Shown here: positions 57,223 through 64,000 of the stretch, piece after piece
Layout of the letters: each line of letters opens with the position of its first letter
Numbering within the stretch: the first letter of the stretch is position 1
NCBI RefSeq assembly: GCF_003390395.1
Contig: NZ_QUOV01000001.1
Location: 806,001 to 870,000 of the forward strand
Reading direction: 5' to 3'
DNA: 64,000 nt
From: Thalassotalea euphylliae
GTDB taxonomy: Bacteria; Pseudomonadota; Gammaproteobacteria; Enterobacterales; Alteromonadaceae
Notes under the pieces: model-generated
The model's database searches: none
Seen by the model: only the letters and a program-made list of their open reading frames with translations
Told to the model about the DNA's origin: nothing
Position numbers and translations under genes: made by a program

Positions 57223-58542
57223 ATGGACAGCAAAGTGGATTCCAACGCACAGGGGGCCTTGGTTCAGCTCGATGTGCTTAAGTTGGTGCTAGACAATATC
57301 GGCGCCTGTGTCTTTATCAAAGACACTAATGGCTGTTACACCTATGTAAATCAGCTCGTGTGTGAAATGTTCAACCGGCCAAAGGAAGAGATCATCGGCT
57401 ATGATGACCATCATTTGTTTTCACTAGATAAGTCGGATGACATCAGTAAAAACGATGAACAAGTGCTTAAGTATGGCAAAACCATATCAGCAGAAGAGAG
57501 AAATATTATTGCTGAAACGGGTGAAGTTTGTTTTTGCCTAGCCGTTAAAAAGCCATTGCTTGATTGTGCAGGTAACATTATTGGCATGTTTGGTGTGGCA
57601 ACTGATATTACCGAGCGTAAACGGATGGAGCTCGAGATCAAACAAAACAATCACCTGCTCGACACCATTCTCTCCAATATTGACGCCTTCGTGTACATGA
57701 AAGATCGCAACTACCGCTTTGTTTATGCCAATACCAAAACATTGGAGTTATTTAATAAAAGCATTGATGAATTACTGGGGCATCGGCTTGACGAGTTAGT
57801 TCCCCCAGAGAGCATTAGTAATTTTAATCGCATGGACGATCAATTGTTCGCATCTGGCGAAAAGCAGGTGGGTGAAGAGCATTTTGTTGATGATAAGGGC
57901 GAAGACAAGTATTACTGGTCTACTAAGATCCCCTTATTTGATAGCGACAACGAGATGAATCGGTATATCGGTTTCTCGACAGATGTGACTGAACTTTCAA
58001 AGTTAAGGTTTCAGTTAGAGCAGCAAGTGCAAGCCGAAATTCGTAAGCGCATGCAGCAAGAACAAAGAGCCATTACTGACCCGCTAACAGGGCTTTACAA
58101 TCGATTTAAGTTAAATGAAACCATGGATAGCGAATTAGGCCGCGTTCGGCGGTATCGCAAAAGCAGCAGCGTTATTATTATTGACGTTGATCACTTTAAA
58201 GATATTAATGATGAGCTGGGTCATCAAGAAGGCGATAAAGTATTGCAAGCCATGGCTAAAATTATTGCATCGCATATACGAGCAGCTGATATTGCTGGTC
58301 GCTGGGGCGGTGAAGAGTTTTTAGTTATTTGCCCAGAAACGGATTTGGATGGTGCAATACAAGTTGCCGAGAAAATCAGAAAGGCGATTGAATCAGCGCC
58401 TATTGCATGTGTTAAAAATCGTACTGTCAGTGCTGGGGTTGCCGAAGCACGAGGGCATGAGCAAGTCTCGCATTTTATTGGTCGTGCGGATATTTGCCTT
58501 TATCAGGCCAAACGCTCGGGTCGTAATAAGGTCTGTTACTAG
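57223..58542 (+). CDS. PAS-PAS-GGDEF diguanylate cyclase
   Basis: This 439-residue cytoplasmic protein has a first PAS domain at about 20-130 (LDNIGACVFIKDTNGCYTYVNQLVCEMFNRPKEEIIG; ATDITERKRMELE), a second at about 145-265 (LSNIDAFVYMKDRNYRFVYANTKTLELF; STDVTELSKL), a coiled-coil linker, and a GGDEF domain. DPLTGLYNRFKLNE and RWGGEEFLVICPE are intact, with I-site RAAD five residues upstream. I start at ATG 57223 with AAAGG upstream. It has no membrane span, so it senses an internal signal. Confidence 0.9.
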   Translation: MDSKVDSNAQGALVQLDVLKLVLDNIGACVFIKDTNGCYTYVNQLVCEMFNRPKEEIIGYDDHHLFSLDKSDDISKNDEQVLKYGKTISAEERNIIAETGEVCFCLAVKKPLLDCAGNIIGMFGVATDITERKRMELEIKQNNHLLDTILSNIDAFVYMKDRNYRFVYANTKTLELFNKSIDELLGHRLDELVPPESISNFNRMDDQLFASGEKQVGEEHFVDDKGEDKYYWSTKIPLFDSDNEMNRYIGFSTDVTELSKLRFQLEQQVQAEIRKRMQQEQRAITDPLTGLYNRFKLNETMDSELGRVRRYRKSSSVIIIDVDHFKDINDELGHQEGDKVLQAMAKIIASHIRAADIAGRWGGEEFLVICPETDLDGAIQVAEKIRKAIESAPIACVKNRTVSAGVAEARGHEQVSHFIGRADICLYQAKRSGRNKVCY

Positions 58543-58634
58543 CCTAATTGGACAAATACGGATGAAAGATAAGTGATTTACATTAGGTCAACTAAGCGTA
58601 TGATTTAATAATCAAATTTATTAGGAGTTAGATA

Positions 58635-59522
58635 ATGTCAGAAAAGCCTTACGAACCCCCTAAGGTTTGGACTTGGGACAGTGAAAGTGGCGGCAAATTT
58701 GCTAACATTAATCGCCCAATTTCAGGTGCTACATTTGAAAAAGCACTGCCTGTTGGTAAGCATCCACTGCAATTACATTCACTGGCAACACCTAATGGTG
58801 TGAAAGTGACGATTATGCTCGAAGAGTTACTTGCTGCTGGTGTTAAAGAAGCCGAATACGATGCTTACATGGTAAACATTATGGAAGGCGATCAATTTGG
58901 CTCAGGGTTTGTTGAGATCAATCCTAACTCTAAGATCCCCGCGCTTTATGACAACTCAGGTGAAACACCTGTTCCTGTGTTTGAATCTGGTGCAATATTA
59001 GTTTATTTAGCTGAAAAGTTTGGCGCTTTTATTCCTACCGAGCCATCGACAAGAGCCGAATGTTTTTCTTGGCTAATGTGGCAAATGGGTAGTGCGCCTT
59101 ATTTAGGTGGTGGCTTTGGTCACTTCTATGCCTATGCACCAGAAAAATTTGAGTACCCAATTAATCGTTTTACTATGGAAGTGAAGCGTCAGCTTGATGT
59201 GCTGGATAAGCGCCTTGCCAATAATACTTACATTTGTGGTGAAGAATACACGATTGCCGATATGGCGATCTGGCCTTGGTACGGTGTACTTGTGCAAGGT
59301 GGTTTATACGAAGCAGCTGAGTTTTTAGACGTGAACGCCTATCGCAACGTTGTGCGCTGGGCAAACCAAGTGGCTGAACGGCCTGCTGTACAGCGTGGTC
59401 GCATGGTAAATCGTGCTTGGGGTGAACCTAACGAGCAATTACATGAGCGCCACGACGCCAGTGACTTTGAATTGCGCACACAAGATATCATTGGTGAGCC
59501 TGAGTCAGAAGAAAACTCTTAG
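58635..59522 (+). CDS. yghU: Glutathione-dependent disulfide-bond oxidoreductase YghU
   Basis: This 295-residue glutathione S-transferase-like protein reduces disulfides using bound glutathione. The long N-terminal extension YEPPKVWTWDSESGGKFANINRPISGATFEKALPVGKHPLQLHSLATPNGVKV is typical of YghU. The glutathione site is in INPNSKIPALYD and VFESGAILVYLAEKF, and the C-terminal domain has IADMAIWPWYG. TAGGAG precedes the ATG. It is convergent with msrA across a strong terminator; both fit thiol redox defence. Confidence 0.93.
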   Translation: MSEKPYEPPKVWTWDSESGGKFANINRPISGATFEKALPVGKHPLQLHSLATPNGVKVTIMLEELLAAGVKEAEYDAYMVNIMEGDQFGSGFVEINPNSKIPALYDNSGETPVPVFESGAILVYLAEKFGAFIPTEPSTRAECFSWLMWQMGSAPYLGGGFGHFYAYAPEKFEYPINRFTMEVKRQLDVLDKRLANNTYICGEEYTIADMAIWPWYGVLVQGGLYEAAEFLDVNAYRNVVRWANQVAERPAVQRGRMVNRAWGEPNEQLHERHDASDFELRTQDIIGEPESEENS

Positions 59523-59572
59523 CACATTATCTTGCTATAAGTTAGCTGCAACGCTAAAAAGCAAAGCTAAAC

Positions 59573-59610
59573 AAAAAGCCCCAAGCAATAGTGATTGCTT
59601 GGGGCTTTTT
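59573..59610. terminator. Bidirectional terminator between yghU and msrA
   Basis: AAAAAGCCCCAAGCAAT pairs with ATTGCTTGGGGCTTTTT over a 4-nt loop. Symmetric A/T runs serve both convergent genes. Confidence 0.95.
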
Positions 59611-59637
59611 AATTACGACTGTCGTCAGTTGATTGGC

Positions 59638-60177
59638 TTATTTCAACTTACTGGCAAAAGTCTTTTTAAACTTCGCTAATTTCGGTGAAACCACAGCTTG
59701 GCAGTATTGGTTTTCTGGGTTCGCGTTGAAGTAACCTTGATGGTACTCCTCGCCACTGTAAAACGGCATTTGCTCGTTCACTTCAGTAACCACAGGATCG
59801 GGCCAAATAGCGTCTTGATTAATCTCTTCAATAATGGCTTCTGCCGCCTGCTTTTGCGCATCGTTGTGGTAGAAAATCGCTGAACGGTATTGGCGACCAA
59901 TATCATTACCTTGACGATTTAACTGCGTAGGATCGTGCAGCGCGAAGAAGATCTCTAAAATCTCGCGATAGCTAATAAGTTCAGGGTTAAAGGTCAGTTG
60001 CACCACTTCTGCGTGGTCAGTATTACCTTCGCAGACCGTTTTATAATCGGCTGTTGCTTCCGTGCCGCCCATATAGCCAGACACAGCTTGCTCTATGCCA
60101 ACCAGTTGATTGAAAGCTGCTTCAATACACCAGAAGCAACCACCAGCTAATGTGGTTTGTTGAAAGTTTGTAGTCAC
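59638..60177 (-). CDS. msrA: Peptide-methionine (S)-S-oxide reductase
   Basis: This 179-residue enzyme reduces methionine-S-sulfoxide in proteins. The catalytic motif GGCFWCIE gives Cys14, with VSGYMGGTEA, HAEVVQLTF, FFALHDPTQLNRQGNDIGRQYRS and YHQGYF all conserved. I prefer GTG 60177, which has AGGA 8 nt upstream; GTG 60195 would add six residues with no family match. Confidence 0.95.
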   Translation of the reverse strand: MTTNFQQTTLAGGCFWCIEAAFNQLVGIEQAVSGYMGGTEATADYKTVCEGNTDHAEVVQLTFNPELISYREILEIFFALHDPTQLNRQGNDIGRQYRSAIFYHNDAQKQAAEAIIEEINQDAIWPDPVVTEVNEQMPFYSGEEYHQGYFNANPENQYCQAVVSPKLAKFKKTFASKLK

Positions 60178-60262
60178 GATAAACGTCCTAAACACCTAAT
60201 GATGATGTTAAAGATACAGCATAGATGTTTAGACGTCTAGATGTTTTTATTGGTTGTGACTA

Positions 60263-61387
60263 TTAATCGCTTCTTGCGCTCAAGTTATAGGCAATATGCT
60301 GATGAAAGCGCACCGTGACCTCATCATGTTTAGGATCAAATGCCAGCGTTTGTGCCATTTGCTTAACCGCCATTTCGATTTGATTGAGAAACTTTGCATG
60401 GGCTGAATCAGTTTGATTGTCTTTGGTCGCGACAAACACGAGTTGGATATGGTCAACTAAGTGACGTGCATCCCATTTACTCATCAAACCGCAGGGAGAT
60501 AGCTCAGGGTTGTACCCGAGCATTTGCAATTCACCAACGCGTGAAACGGTTTCATGCTCGTTGCAACGAACAATAGGAATTAAGCCATTGGCGATAAGTG
60601 CACCGTTGTTGAGATTAAAACGCTGCGCAGCGTTGGAAAAGGCGTCAGTAATTAGCGTATAAAATGGGTTATACGGATCGTCAGAAGATGGGTCGATATC
60701 AGCCAAATTCACTAAGTCAGATTTAACGGGAATGTTAATGGTTGCATAGGTCATTTGGCGTTGTGACGCTGGTAGCTCGACATTTTGGCTTGCATAACGA
60801 ACGTTAATGGTTCTCAGCTTATGAGCTTTAGAGTCGGCACCCGATTTTTGTTTCTCGAATAAATCGTAGGTTAGGTGCTGGTGATCTCTTAATCTAAAGT
60901 TCAAGCTGCCCAAGTTTAACGCTGCTTCAAACTCCAATAGTAGTTGGCTGACTTTGGCATGAAAGCTAGCAGCATTAACACGAATATCGCTGCCAGTTGC
61001 TAAAAATAGCAAGGTGATTTTTTCAGCGCGATAGCTGGCATCGTAAAAAGACTTTTGCAACTGATGGTAGCTAGGGTTGTAGTAAAACAAAATTTGCTGA
61101 TTTGTTTGCCACTGATGCATTTCTTGAGAGTAGCGAACTCGTGCTAGTTTATCGTTTGCAATAAATAGGGCATTAGTGATTTCGTAATGCTGACCCAATT
61201 CAAAAAGCTTGGCACTAAGCGTTTGATAAACCGATTCATACTCTCCCTCAACTTTACTAGGTTGTGTTTGCAACGCTTTAATCAGGCGATCTGTTAAGGG
61301 AAACTCGGCAAGTAAATAATGGTTATCTCTGGCGTTAACTGGAATGTAGGCTTTTTGCGGTGCTGTTCGTTTACGAATAATTGACAT
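60263..61387 (-). CDS. Unrecognised 374-residue conserved-looking protein
   Basis: I do not recognise this protein. It has no signal peptide or membrane span. The N-terminus is basic (SIIRKRTAPQKAY), and the body is mixed alpha/beta with long helices (FHAKVSQLLLEFEAALNL; FLNQIEMAVKQMAQTLAF) and a strand-rich middle (KLRTINVRYASQNVELP, MTYATINIPVKSDLVNL). A SSDDPYNPFYTLITDAF segment and a HETVSRVGELQMLGYN segment look conserved in style. Codon use is like its neighbours. It is monocistronic, with msrA downstream on the same strand and a 286-bp gap before the DUF3820 gene. A two-half repeat of one fold is possible: FELGQHYEITNALFIANDKLARVRY resembles AAQRFNLNNGALIANGLIPIVRC. Confidence 0.75.
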   Translation of the reverse strand: MSIIRKRTAPQKAYIPVNARDNHYLLAEFPLTDRLIKALQTQPSKVEGEYESVYQTLSAKLFELGQHYEITNALFIANDKLARVRYSQEMHQWQTNQQILFYYNPSYHQLQKSFYDASYRAEKITLLFLATGSDIRVNAASFHAKVSQLLLEFEAALNLGSLNFRLRDHQHLTYDLFEKQKSGADSKAHKLRTINVRYASQNVELPASQRQMTYATINIPVKSDLVNLADIDPSSDDPYNPFYTLITDAFSNAAQRFNLNNGALIANGLIPIVRCNEHETVSRVGELQMLGYNPELSPCGLMSKWDARHLVDHIQLVFVATKDNQTDSAHAKFLNQIEMAVKQMAQTLAFDPKHDEVTVRFHQHIAYNLSARSD

Positions 61388-61673
61388 CTATAGTCCCTTA
61401 ACATGTTAATTCGTGAATTCGAGCCGAGTATAGAGAGTGCAGATGACACTTTTATTGCATGGTTAACCAGTTGCTTTAGCGTTTATCGCCTTGCGTTAGC
61501 GTCAATATAGGGGAGTGCGCTTAGGTGTGAATTTTTGATGACAAAATGCTGATCAAACTTTGTTATTGAATTGATGTACTACTCAGCGTAAGAAAGTGCG
61601 AAAATATTCATGCAAACTAACTCATGGTACTTATGCCAACCCATAACAATTAACCAAGTGGATTATTAGTCTT

Positions 61674-61895
61674 ATGTTCGCCGATCAACAAGCACTTGTT
61701 GCTGCCATTAATCAAGTGATGCCATTTGGCAAATACGCTGGGCGTAAGTTGTTGCAGTTACCTGAACCTTACTTGGTTTGGTTTAATAGCAAAGGCTTCC
61801 CAGAAGGGAAGTTAGGGGAACAGCTAGCGTTAGTATATGAAATTAAACTCAATGGTTTAGAAGCGATGTTACAACCGCTGCTACAGACCGACTAG
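61674..61895 (+). CDS. DUF3820 family small protein
   Basis: This 73-residue protein has the DUF3820 signature VMPFGKYAGRKLLQLPEPYLVWFNSKGFPEGKLGEQLALVYEIKLNGL. The same GKYxGxxxxxLPxxYLxW motif is found attached to some exonucleases and helicases. It is soluble and of unknown role. It stands alone, 116 bp before the 3' end of maoP. Confidence 0.85.
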   Translation: MFADQQALVAAINQVMPFGKYAGRKLLQLPEPYLVWFNSKGFPEGKLGEQLALVYEIKLNGLEAMLQPLLQTD

Positions 61896-61947
61896 CAAAG
61901 CTAATTGTCGAGCGGTAGCGTTGTAAATAGCCCAGTGCTTGCTGAGC

Positions 61948-61977
61948 CTCAGTTAGTTGATGCTCAGCTAGTTGAAT
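61948..61977. repeat. 15-bp tandem duplication downstream of the DUF3820 gene
   Basis: CTCAGTTAGTTGATG is followed directly by CTCAGCTAGTTGAAT (13 of 15 identical), in the short gap before the end of maoP. Confidence 0.8.
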
Positions 61978-62011
61978 CATTAAATAAACTGGTAGCTTCC
62001 GGCGTTATTGC

Positions 62012-62383
62012 CTATTCAGCGTCGATATCGATTGATTCGGTCGTCGTTTCTTCATCACTGGCTTCGACTTTAGTGCGGCCAAATAGTGTATGAAACTGCT
62101 TTGGTGATAACACTTTGTTTTGGTACTTAAGCCAAGCTTTTTCGACTTTATTTTCTGGGGCAAGCTTGCCTTGGCACACTTCAACAAAGCGTTGCTCCAA
62201 CTGGTTTTCTGGGGTTTGAGAGCCATCAGCTAATGCTTTTAAGGCAACGCCGTGGTTTTCTAAAATTTGCACTTCAGCGAGCGTAAAGTCGCCACTTCTA
62301 CCCATACCGCGTGGGTAGTTTCTATCATCGTAAAATTTGCGGTTAGCCTTAAAGCTATCTTTTGGGATACTAGTTGCGTTCAT
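62012..62383 (-). CDS. maoP: Macrodomain Ori organization protein MaoP (DUF413)
   Basis: This 123-residue protein of the DUF413/YifE family matches E. coli MaoP: RKFYDDRNYPRGMGRSGDFTLAEVQILENHGVAL, RFVEVCQGKLAPENKVEKAWLKYQNKV and PKQFHTLFG. MaoP acts with the nearby 17-bp site maoS to organise the Ori macrodomain and is confined to the Dam/SeqA-containing group. The C-terminus is acidic and Thr/Ser-rich. ATG 62383 is preferred to TTG 62395. It diverges from rmf across a 401-bp region with a direct repeat. Confidence 0.88.
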   Translation of the reverse strand: MNATSIPKDSFKANRKFYDDRNYPRGMGRSGDFTLAEVQILENHGVALKALADGSQTPENQLEQRFVEVCQGKLAPENKVEKAWLKYQNKVLSPKQFHTLFGRTKVEASDEETTTESIDIDAE

Positions 62384-62784
62384 AACAAGACTCAAAAAAT
62401 AAAGATAAAGATTACGAGCGTTTTGTATCGCAAGATTTGATAGTTGGCAATGGCATTTTTATGAATTTTTTATCATTTTTGTCTAATTGTGGGTGCTTTA
62501 ACCTCGCTTGTTTAGTGCGCGAACATTTAGCTTATTGTGTTGCTTCCCTACTTGTTAAATATTAACCACATGTTTTCAAATAGCTTTTCAAATTTAGCTA
62601 ATGAGTGATTTGTTTACTTGTTCCTACTAGTTACATCAAATGACATTTTTATGAATTTTTTGTTATTGCATTCGGATTCAATTTGTTCTTAAATGAATCG
62701 TCAACTGTTGTTCAAGGTTGACCGCTTAATCAATTTATAGTCAATAAAACCACAATACTTTTAACAAGTTACGGAGACTGATCT
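62384..62784. other. maoP-rmf divergent intergenic region with direct repeats
   Basis: These 401 bp are AT-rich. CATTTTTATGAATTTTTT occurs exactly at 62454-62471 and at 62644-62661, 190 bp apart, each preceded by TG-N. ACGGAG at 62771-62776 is the rmf ribosome site. No gene is seen. It should hold both promoters and possibly a maoS-like site. Confidence 0.7.
62454..62661. repeat. Pair of 18-bp exact direct repeats upstream of rmf
   Basis: Identical 18-mers CATTTTTATGAATTTTTT lie at 62454-62471 and 62644-62661. The 5' flank also matches at two of three bases (TGG/TGA). The 190-bp spacing is close to 18 helical turns, so paired regulator binding is possible. Confidence 0.75.
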
Positions 62785-62958
62785 ATGAGAAGACAAAAAC
62801 GAGATCGTTTGGATAGAGCGCATGCAAATGGTTATCAAGCCGGCCTTAGTGGCAAATCCCGAGACAATTGTCCTTACCAAAGTATCGAAGCCAAATCTGA
62901 ATGGCTCGGCGGTTGGCGAGCGGCAATGAATGACCGCAATATGGGCTTATTTAAATAA
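62785..62958 (+). CDS. rmf: Ribosome modulation factor
   Basis: This 57-residue protein is MRRQKRDRLDRAHANGYQAG, then LSGKSRDNCPYQSIEAKSEW, then LGGWRAAMNDRNMGLFK. It is nearly collinear with E. coli RMF (RQKRDRLxRAHxxGYQAG, CPYQ, WLGGWREAM). RMF converts 70S ribosomes to inactive 100S dimers in stationary phase and is induced by (p)ppGpp in E. coli, which ties it to relA in this window. ACGGAG lies upstream of the ATG. The gene is too short for a 60-residue cut-off and is easily missed. Confidence 0.96.
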   Translation: MRRQKRDRLDRAHANGYQAGLSGKSRDNCPYQSIEAKSEWLGGWRAAMNDRNMGLFK

Positions 62959-62976
62959 GTCTTGCCTTAAGTTAAT

Positions 62977-63012
62977 AATCTACTTAGACAACAAAATCTA
63001 TTTAGATAACAC
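62977..63012. repeat. 18-bp degenerate tandem duplication after rmf
   Basis: AATCTACTTAGACAACAA is followed by AATCTATTTAGATAACAC (15 of 18 identical), then by two related GTACGGAAA-containing units up to about 63047. It lies in the rmf 3' untranslated region. Confidence 0.75.
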
Positions 63013-63107
63013 GAGTACGGAAAACACACGTACGGAAACATAAACACAGATAACAAAAATTTCCACATCATGCTATTTTCGGCGTGATCATTACAGTAAG
63101 GATTCCG

Positions 63108-63134
63108 AAAAAAGCCGCTTAATGCGGCTTTTTT
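63108..63134. terminator. Bidirectional terminator between rmf and the MoeB/ThiF gene
   Basis: AAAAAAGCCGC, loop TTAAT, GCGGCTTTTTT. Confidence 0.93.
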
Positions 63135-63165
63135 CATATCTACTCATTTAGATCTTTCTTCAGGA

Positions 63166-63924
63166 TTATTGTTTTTGGCAAACAGGGCAGCTTGTTTGCG
63201 GGGCGAGAGTAAATTGCTGCCATTGCTGGCTTAGGCCATCAAACAACTGTAGCTGATTGATATTCACGGAAAGGTTAGCCAGGTATTTTATTGCCGTTAG
63301 GCTTTGCATGCCCGCAACTATCGCCAATACTGGCCCAAGTATGCCAAGGGTTTGGCAGTTTTGATTGTTATCGGCTGCTTCGCTCGAAGAAGATGCAGGA
63401 AATAAGCACTGATAGCAAGCGCTTGATTTTCGCGGATCTATCATCATGGTTTGGCCATCAAACCCCGTTGCTGCGCCGATTACAAGCGGTACACCAAAAT
63501 CATAGCAAGCTTGATTAAGTAGGTAACGGGCGCTAAGGCTGTCGGTGCAATCAATCACTAAATCAACTTCAGGTAAGTAACTTTCGGCGAGCTCTGAGTC
63601 GAACATCTCATCAACCGCTTCGACCTCTATCAGCGGGTTTTGCTGCGCAAGCTTTTGCGCCGCTGTTTCTGCCTTGTTTTCGCCAATGTCATCTGGGGTG
63701 TAGAGCACTTGTCGCTGTAAATTGGATGCTTCAATTTCATCGCCATCACAGAGTACTAAGTTACCAACTCCGGCACTGGCAAGATAAAGGCTCACTGGGC
63801 AACCCAACCCACCCATGCCGACAATCAACACCTTGGCGCTCTGTAAGGCAAGTTGCCCCTGTTCGCCAATTTGGCTTAGCATTATTTGACGACCGTAACG
63901 GATATGCTCTTGTGCTGTTAACAC
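63166..63924 (-). CDS. MoeB/ThiF-family adenylyltransferase
   Basis: This 252-residue E1-like enzyme adenylates the C-terminal Gly-Gly of a small sulfur carrier (MoaD or ThiS). The nucleotide-binding site is KVLIVGMGGLGCPVSLYLASAGVGNLVLCDGDEIEASNLQRQVLY, with DCTDSLSARYLLN, a zinc site CYQC/CPVC, and the Cys-containing NCQTLGILGPVLAIVAG. I chose GTG 63924 with AAGGAG 6 nt upstream. MoeB (molybdopterin) or ThiF (thiamine) cannot be separated by eye. The upstream partial gene, whose end resembles a molybdate TOBE domain, favours MoeB. Confidence 0.85.
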   Translation of the reverse strand: MLTAQEHIRYGRQIMLSQIGEQGQLALQSAKVLIVGMGGLGCPVSLYLASAGVGNLVLCDGDEIEASNLQRQVLYTPDDIGENKAETAAQKLAQQNPLIEVEAVDEMFDSELAESYLPEVDLVIDCTDSLSARYLLNQACYDFGVPLVIGAATGFDGQTMMIDPRKSSACYQCLFPASSSSEAADNNQNCQTLGILGPVLAIVAGMQSLTAIKYLANLSVNINQLQLFDGLSQQWQQFTLAPQTSCPVCQKQ

Positions 63925-63925
63925 C

Positions 63926-64000
63926 TTAATCTCCTTGATAAGCCAGTTGTTGTAAGGCACTTGCCTTAAATTGCAGATAAATCGGTTGATTAACCGTTAA
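63926..64000 (-). CDS. C-terminal fragment, possibly a TOBE domain of a molybdate protein
   Basis: A frame enters from the window edge and ends at TAA 63926-63928, one base before the GTG of the MoeB/ThiF gene. The 24 visible residues include VNQPIYLQFKASALQQLAYQG, similar in style to the end of the molybdate-binding TOBE domain of ModC or ModE (PGLWLYAQIKSV in ModC). Only a short tail is seen, so this is tentative. Gene order implies one transcript with the downstream enzyme. Confidence 0.45.
   Translation of the reverse strand, partial: LTVNQPIYLQFKASALQQLAYQGD

Noticed and set aside
61905..62093. 62-codon plus-strand frame starting with TTG after the DUF3820 gene
   Set aside because: It runs through a 15-bp duplication and then antisense into maoP, has no good ribosome site, and has a composition like translated repeat.
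62977..63047. Repeated units after rmf considered as a CRISPR fragment
   Set aside because: Units are adjacent without spacers, degenerate and only 18 bp; no cas genes are present.

Overview
The window is chromosomal DNA of a marine gammaproteobacterium. It is most likely from the Alteromonadales and possibly Colwelliaceae-like (Thalassotalea or Colwellia), but I assign that from protein resemblance and gene order only. AT-rich composition, a PEP-CTERM protein, a marine-type sortase with its dedicated substrate, and several diguanylate cyclases fit this group. I saw no rRNA, tRNA, CRISPR array, prophage or intact insertion sequence.

The left 38 kb is mostly conserved housekeeping DNA in enterobacterial-like order. 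Positions 1-3500 hold a truncated PEP-CTERM protein, a DoxX-like protein, a CHMI-like tautomerase, srmB and fldB. Positions 3.8-9.4 kb carry dsbC-recJ-prfB-lysS; prfB has the classical programmed +1 frameshift, and xerD, normally next to dsbC, is absent. Positions 9.4-14.7 kb are accessory: a lipoprotein animal-type haem peroxidase, a TonB-domain periplasmic protein, a small membrane protein and a YkvA-like protein. Positions 15-17.6 kb hold slyD, ygfZ, sdhE and ygfX. Positions 17.6-28.9 kb hold nadB divergent from rpoE-rseA-rseB-rseC, then lepA-lepB-rnc-era-recO-pdxJ-acpS (envelope stress control, protein export, RNA processing, vitamin B6 and acyl-carrier maturation). Positions 29-43.5 kb hold barA divergent from rlmD, then relA-mazG, a DUF454 protein, a diguanylate cyclase, a DUF4202 protein, pyrG and eno.

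The right 20 kb is more variable. Positions 43.6-47 kb carry a periplasmic-sensor diguanylate cyclase, an AlkD-like protein, a VOC protein and an SRPBCC protein. Positions 47.3-52.5 kb form an envelope cluster: MipA/OmpV, DUF3019, an outer-membrane barrel and an RstA/RstB-like two-component pair, interrupted by a 279-bp MITE. Positions 53.8-57 kb hold the sortase substrate (VIT plus vWA) and its sortase, overlapping by ATGA. Then come a PAS-PAS-GGDEF protein, yghU, msrA, an unrecognised 374-aa protein, a DUF3820 protein, maoP divergent from rmf (rmf is only 57 codons), a MoeB/ThiF-like enzyme, and the tail of a possible molybdate-transport gene.

Two kinds of non-coding structure recur. One is a family of 160-265 bp palindromic elements bounded by ATACCAATT ends. 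The other is short tandem duplications of 9-18 bp at gene 3' ends and in protein linkers (rpoE, rlmD, DUF3019, rstA, the sortase substrate, the sortase and rmf). The least ordinary items are the stand-alone sortase/substrate pair with an in-frame 15-bp repeat, the MITE inside the envelope cluster, the unrecognised 374-aa gene, and the repeat-rich maoP-rmf intergenic region.
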